DNA from: Theobroma cacao
Taxonomy: Eukaryota; Streptophyta; Magnoliopsida; Malvales; Malvaceae
DNA: 64,000 bases
Assembly (NCBI RefSeq): GCF_000208745.1
Contig: NC_030850.1
Location: 14,848,626 to 14,912,625 of the forward strand
Direction of reading: 5' to 3'
Made by a program: the position numbers and the translations under genes
In this document: positions 58,440-64,000 of the stretch, piece by piece
How positions within the stretch are numbered: the first letter of the stretch is position 1
Layout of the letters: the number at the start of each line of letters is the position of its first letter
The notes under the pieces: model-generated
Databases searched by the model: none
The model's input: only the letters and a program-made list of their open reading frames with translations
Told to the model about the DNA's origin: nothing

Positions 58440-59340
58440 CAAGCATTTTACAAATAATTTTTAGTTATGTTGTTTACAATATTGGGCAATTTACTCATGC
58501 TTAAGCCAACCACAATAGCTAAGTGAAACCTCAATCATTTTCACTATGTTTATTTCATCCAAACCAAATATCAATTCAAATCTCCATATGGCCACCAGCA
58601 CAAGTGACCCAAACACACATAATGGCAAGGGTTCAAGGATTTTTTCCCTATATTTTAGCATCAACCTGCAAATGAACCTTCTTTTATCTTCTAAACATTA
58701 AAAGTGATTACCATATATTCATTTCCTGGGCAAACGGAAAAGGAAACCCTAAACTAAAAAAAAAAAACTACAAGAGCTTTTAATAAGCTTAGAATACATA
58801 TTGTCAGGGATGATGGAGAACATAAAGAGCGTACCATAAATCTGTTCATGGTGACAATGGAATCAATGATATGCCAGGTCGAATTCATTTTCTGGTTCAT
58901 AGCATGAATTAATATAGATATTTATTTTGCTTTTTTGTCTCACACCAAATAAATTTATGTGTGTTGTGTATAAACAATTAAGTAGTAGCCATGCCTTCTT
59001 ATAATAGTGTCTATACGAACAGCACACACATGGGAAATTGTTGGCGTGGCACGTATCAACATATCGAAATGAACGTTAGGCGTGTAACAAGTCAATTTGT
59101 CTTTATGACATGTTATAACAATAAACCAGGATGCATGGCTTATTGTAACAACATCAATATCTTTAATCGTTTCATTCCTTATAATTCAGACCATTTCTTT
59201 TGTTGTTATAACAAAGCAAATGTAGACATTACCCTCTTTGTCAATATTCAATTCACATTACAATTTGCAACACAATGGCATAAACAGAAGTAAACAAAAC
59301 ATTGACTCTTTAGATAATTAACTTTATTGAAGTAGGTTTT
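58440..59340. repeat. Diverged duplication, copy B
   Basis: Partner of copy A. Its right end runs into the 3' end of the F-box-like pseudogene (59324). Copy A keeps the same words up to TTGAAGTAGGTATTTCCTAACC and then loses similarity to the coding part, so the duplicated block began near that gene's 3' end. Confidence 0.7.
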
Positions 59341-60012
59341 TCTTAACCATTACAAAAAATATAGTTGTTTCTATAGCGCAGAAACAAGCATCACAATAAA
59401 GGAGGTTATCAAATGGATTTGGTTTAAGTTCCCTAACATCATCAAGATTTGAACACAAACTAGCAAGATAATTGTAGCTCAATGCTGCCTTAAGGACAGA
59501 TTCTCTTAGACCTTTCAAAGTCACACAAACCCACATCAACCTCAACATCTTCTCTGCTTTACTTCTGAAACTTGAGTAAGTATGATCGAGAAAAGACAGA
59601 ATTTCAACCCTTTTATTTAACGTTCACCCCCAGAACAAATCAAGATAATATCATACACATAATTAGCTTCAACATTACCTTTACCCACTACTTCCTTGAG
59701 GTAACTTAACCCAGACTTGACTTTACTTTTGCTAAAATAATTAAGCATCCCTTTCTTGTATAATGTAGCTACATTCCTAGCATTTTTGCATATTCTTAGA
59801 AACATTTTCTCACTGTTAGACCATGGGACAGGGCTCATTTTCTCGATTAAAATATTCTCAAATACTTGATTATTCTTTAATGCTTTAAGAAAAGCCTTGC
59901 AAGTTAGTGCCGCATTGGCAAAATCACCAACTAAATTGGATGCCACATGCATTAGAATATCTGCCAACACCTTACTTAGGAGAGATTGAATATTGCTGTA
60001 AATTTTCTTCAT
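59324..60012 (-). pseudogene. F-box-like gene (At2g35280/At1g67623 type) with one frameshift
   Basis: From ATG at 60012 the frame reads MKKIYSNIQSLLSKVLADIL, MHVASNLVGDFANAALTCKA, FLKALKNNQVFENILIEKMS and GLSYLKEVVGKGNVEANYVY, then DIILICSGGER and a stop at 59617. One base off, the protein goes on: LNKRVEILSFLDHTYSSFRS, KAEKMLRLMW, to the end of the frame at 59324 with YCDACFCAIE. The order (F-box-like LL-V-ASN--DFANAALTCK-F, PW, Y--GM--YF, AL-KGNVEA-YVYG-IL-CSG) is that of the small F-box-like family around At2g35280. A single indel breaks it, so it is a recent pseudogene or a sequencing error. Confidence 0.75.
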
Positions 60013-60239
60013 TGTGGTCAATGCAGAAAAAATTAATAAGAGAAAAAGAAACCTTAGAAGAAAGTAATGAAAAAATGTTGGTTCAACCTTTCAACTTCTT
60101 ATATGAACTTACTTCAACCTATCAACTTCTCAATGTGACCCTTGTCAAGGATAGGGATGTTTTGGAGTATAAATTTAAAGTTATGTCTCTTGAATTGCAC
60201 ATAGGCATCTTTTCGAATATGAAGTGTTTCACATGTCTT

Positions 60240-61150
60240 TGAAAAATATATGAAGCGTTACACTACATTTATTGCAATTATACCTATATTATATGTTCCT
60301 ATAGCCAAAGAAAATAAACAATGAAATGATCAAATAAAGGAACCAAATAAGTCAACAAGCCACACAAAAAATATATAATTGAAGCAACATATAAATTATC
60401 AGTCCAAGATTACTTTTCATGGGGTTTAGAATGTCTCCCATTTCATTGTACCCTTGCTCTACATGAATTTTGTTTCGCTACAAAACTTATTGTCAATTCA
60501 TTATTTGTGTGTACTCTTTGTGTATCATATTCTTAATTTCAACATTTACAGCAATCAACAAATGACCAATGCTTCCCTATTGACACAAAATCGATATAGA
60601 ATGGCGTGTAATAATGATGTATAATAACACATGACGAGTAACAACCCTTTTTGTTGACATGGCATTTTGCAACCTTTCTTACATGTTCGCATGGCATGTA
60701 TCAAATGAACTTAAGTTGCAACAAGACATATTATAGACATGGTGTGCTAGAACATATTATATATAGATGTTGTTTAGCAACAATTGCCTCTCAAGGCCTG
60801 ACGTGTAACAACTGCTGTTAAAATATTGAAACTTGCTTAGGTAGCCAATTTCAGAGGACCAATACCTAACTCTATCTTCCATATTGCCCTTTGTTTCATT
60901 TACCTTATAAGTAAAAGGATTATTAGTTGCACTAATAAATTATAATAACAAGCAGTTGAAATATGAAGTCAGTCTATTAGTAGATAACAAACAACATATA
61001 TGAATGTAACAAACTGCACGGCATATCATCCGTTCGTACTTACACAGTTTCAACAGTTCCACCCAGAACTACTCTCCATGTAAGAAAAGTACTAGACATG
61101 ACTCATGCATTTAGGTAAGCTGACCCACTTTCTTCATTTACAAGACACTT
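60240..61150. other. Non-coding stretch between F-box pseudogene and MULE
   Basis: No gene is recognised. ATGGCGTGTAATAATG lies at about 60601 and related words at 60635 and 60795. It is probably 3' flank of the MULE transposase on the minus strand. Confidence 0.4.
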
Positions 61151-61171
61151 TACGTTCTCAAACATTGTCCC

Positions 61172-64000
61172 TCATCTTGGACAGGTGTTATGCGTGTGAT
61201 TGGGTTGTTTACAAGTTGAACAAACTTTCCTTCATTGCTGTCGTGGAGGCATTAACTAACTTGGAGATGGTGCTGAATTTGTGGATGGAACTGCAAACGA
61301 CAATGGCCAATTTTGTCTATTATACCTCGTACCTCTTGTATTGTGAACATCTTCGTGGTTGACTACTTTCCACGGTTTATGCAATCCTTATCCTCCTAGG
61401 TCTTTTCACTTGACCTCATCAAGGTGGTAGCAAAACAACTATTTTTTTTTTTTTACATCAAGGGGAGCTTCCCAATCATTAGGATGCCTAACTGAGAGAA
61501 TGGACCCAGCATAACCCTCTACCAAATAGGTAGTCTTGTAATAGTTCACCCAAAAATCAACGACCTCACATTTACACTTACTACTAATCCAATGAACTCA
61601 TGGTTGAAGCACAATGTCAAAGTTAAGTTAATTAAAATCAAATAAAAAACAAGGATATTCACACCATATTGTTGCAATGGTGACTGCATAGTAGTAAATT
61701 TATCTAAAACTCACAACATGAACATGTCTTCATGGACAGGTTCACAACTTTGTCCATCCTACTGTCATTAACTTCGAATTCCACTCAATTGATAGGTTTA
61801 ACTACAAAGTGATGTGCATCATTGAACCATTAGCTCAACTACCTCGCAACCTAAGGGCTGAGGGGCATGCTTACATTGACAGCCTCCTTGTATCGATCAT
61901 GGAACCAATGCTGAAACATGTATCTAATGAACTTGAATAGAAAAGTGATTGGCATTTGTCTTGCATGATTCAAGCACAAGTTAACACATTTCGTAATGTT
62001 GGATGTCATGAGTTGGTATTGCCTTACCAGTGATTGTGCATGAGCCCATTTCTCAAGGCCTATTCTTATAGGGTTAGAGTGGGCTCTTGCGTACATTTGC
62101 TTTAGCTGGTTCATAAGTTTGTTAAAATCAGAAACCTTGTAGCTGTCTCAAGTAAGGGTGAAAATAACTGAAACGTCATCGCTCTTGAACTTGTTTTTGA
62201 AGGTTTTTTTCAAGTGGTAACTGTATAGACCATGGTATGCGTTTGGGTATGCATTTTGAATTACTTTATTGATGCCAAAATGCTGATCAGAAATGAACAT
62301 TGTGCTATTAAGATAACCAATCACATGACGCAAGTTGCTAAGAACCAAGTCCACTAGTCTTTGTCCTCAATGTGGCCTATGCCAAATGTAACTGGATATA
62401 TGCACTTGTTCGCTTCTTTGCAGATAGCCATAAACAGTACACCCTTGAACCTGCCTTTCAAATGCGTGGCATCAATAGCAACTACTGGATGCATTACATC
62501 CCTGAACCCTAGATACAAGCCTCGTATAACTAGAAATAATATTTGATTTGTTAAGCCTCACCAGTAGCCACTGTTGTGACAGTACTAGGATTTTCAAGTT
62601 CCAACATATGGAAATACAAGGGAAAACGTTGGAATGACTCCTCCAAGGGACTAAAAACAAGCATTTTTGTATACTTTTTCACTTACTAAACCTTACTATG
62701 AAAGCATATCAATCCCCAGTGAACCCTCTCCTCACCACTTATGTCCTTAAGTCTCAATGCTACTCCATTAGCCTGAAGTTTATGTGACGTAAGTTTACCA
62801 ATTATCTTCGCACTCGAAATTTGGAAGTATCCTTACAAACCATTGACAGTACACATGTGTAGCTTTTGGAAAGTTTGAACTTGCCAATAATCTCCTTCAG
62901 GTAACTTGATTGCACGCACATTGAAATTGTATGCCTTGTCTTTACAAGCAACCTCAAACAAGCCTGACATGACCTTTTAACTCTTATCTCAAACTACTCT
63001 TTTAGTGTCAACATGTTCAAAGCTCGTTTTAATTCTACCTTTGATGAAAACATTTTCCTCGGCATAAGCGACCATCAGTTGATGTGGACTCCTCTATGGT
63101 CACTATTTGTAACGAGAACAATTTTGCACTTGGAATATGCCACGTATGAGATGCCCTTGCAGTTCTTTTTTTCTGGTAATTGTCATCGGTCAATGTCTGA
63201 AGTGAACTAATCCTGTTCTCATTAACAATGAGGTAATATTTATAGGGTCATTGCACTAAACATCTCCTAAATTTACAACCCTACCATGTTCAATTTTGCC
63301 TTTAACATGATTGCAATTCAACAAGTAGCTATCGTCAACCTAGTCATCCTCTAAATTGTCATCATGCTAGCCATTTGCCTCGCCATTAGAATCATTATCA
63401 AAGTTATCTTCACTGGCAGGGAACCAGCTATCTTCACCCTGATTTGATGCACCATTGTCCTAGAGTGTCGCCATGTCATCTTCATGCGTCATAATGTCAT
63501 CCTCAAGCATCGCAGTGTCATTTAAAAATAGCATTAGACCTTTTATAGTTTCACCATAACGTTGCATTGATTAGATAGAAGCAAGTAATTGGTTCGATGC
63601 ACATGCTGATCAGAATTGTGCAGCCAACTGTTGTGAGAATGTTGTGTCTACCAAGCTACACAAACTTAAGTGCATACGTTGATTACCATTGTTGTGGGTT
63701 AGAGACTGAATTCTATAGTATTTGTGAAGGAATGTAAATCTAATTTTGATTGAAGTGATTACCATGTTGTACAGCTTTTTCAAGTGGCATAATATTTGTG
63801 TGGTGTTCCTTAACAATGTACATTGTCCAAACATTCCTCTGCTCCAACAGAATTAACGTAACATCCTCATCGTCTTTAATAACTAGTCGTGATAGCTCTT
63901 CGGTTATACTAATCAATGCATGTAACTCGATTTCTTTATTTTGTGAGATTACGCCGACAACATTTTCAACTAGCTTCATCAGGCCCCCAAATGACAAATC
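61172..64000 (-). pseudogene. Mutator-like (MULE) transposase, cut by the window edge
   Basis: Read from the right: FGGLMKLVENVVGVISQNKE and ISITEELSRLVIKDDEDVTL (N-terminal region), an acidic spacer (about 63350-63500), FNVRAIKLPEGDYWQV and HKLQANGVALR-LK-like pieces (about 62740-62920), then the DDE region (about 62200-62460: SNLRHVIGYLNSTMFISDQH, PNAYHGLYSYHLKKTFKNKF) and ARAHSNPIRIGLEKWAHAQS. A SWIM zinc finger follows (about 61690-61735: CSCCEF*INLLLCSHH), and then a CCHC knuckle CSTCKQPNHTHNTC before the TGA at 61172. It has many stops and shifts, but the zinc ligands remain. The MULE/mudrA order is clear. The start lies beyond 64000. Confidence 0.85.

Overview
The window looks like nuclear DNA of a flowering plant, most likely a eudicot. 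It is AT-rich, its genes are split by introns with GT/AG borders, and it carries a land-plant microRNA (miR535), an organelle RNA-editing PPR protein of the DYW class, and dense layers of plant transposons. I cannot name the species. There is one 34-base assembly gap (25457-25490) and one ambiguous base (21295).

The host genes are few and sit mainly in two islands. Island 1 (about 8.3-24.7 kb) holds a GC-richer stretch that may be a promoter, the MIR535 hairpin (10617-10701), a four-coding-exon YIF1 gene (20554-21988, an ER-Golgi membrane protein) and an intronless OTP80-type PPR-DYW gene (22707-24605). Island 2 (about 46.3-47.2 kb) holds a two-exon gene for a small four-helix membrane protein.

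The rest is mobile DNA and its debris. From the left: the 3' end of a CACTA (En/Spm) element with transposase exons and a terminal repeat ending at 1369; a Copia gag scrap on the minus strand; a decayed Copia pol with its 3' LTR (3174-5408); and a PIF/Harbinger-type MITE (12494-13177). At 25-32 kb a minus-strand L1-type LINE (about 26097-31920) lies inside an older element with inverted ends. At 32.2-41.7 kb a second, internally deleted LINE is broken by a 1.6 kb LTR-like insertion and by a larger solo LTR, which itself contains a third solo LTR. Each insertion has a recognisable target duplication. A dead hAT transposase follows (41.9-45.3 kb).

The right end (50.2-64 kb) holds a tRNA-derived SINE, a 1.29 kb fold-back Mutator-like element (52975-54260) with a second SINE copy in one arm, two F-box-family pseudogenes, a diverged kilobase-scale duplication, and a decayed MULE transposase running off the right edge on the minus strand. 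A degenerate motif near GGCATGGCGTGTAACAA recurs through 51-60.6 kb without obvious explanation. The genes do not form a pathway. They are unrelated single-copy genes separated by transposons.
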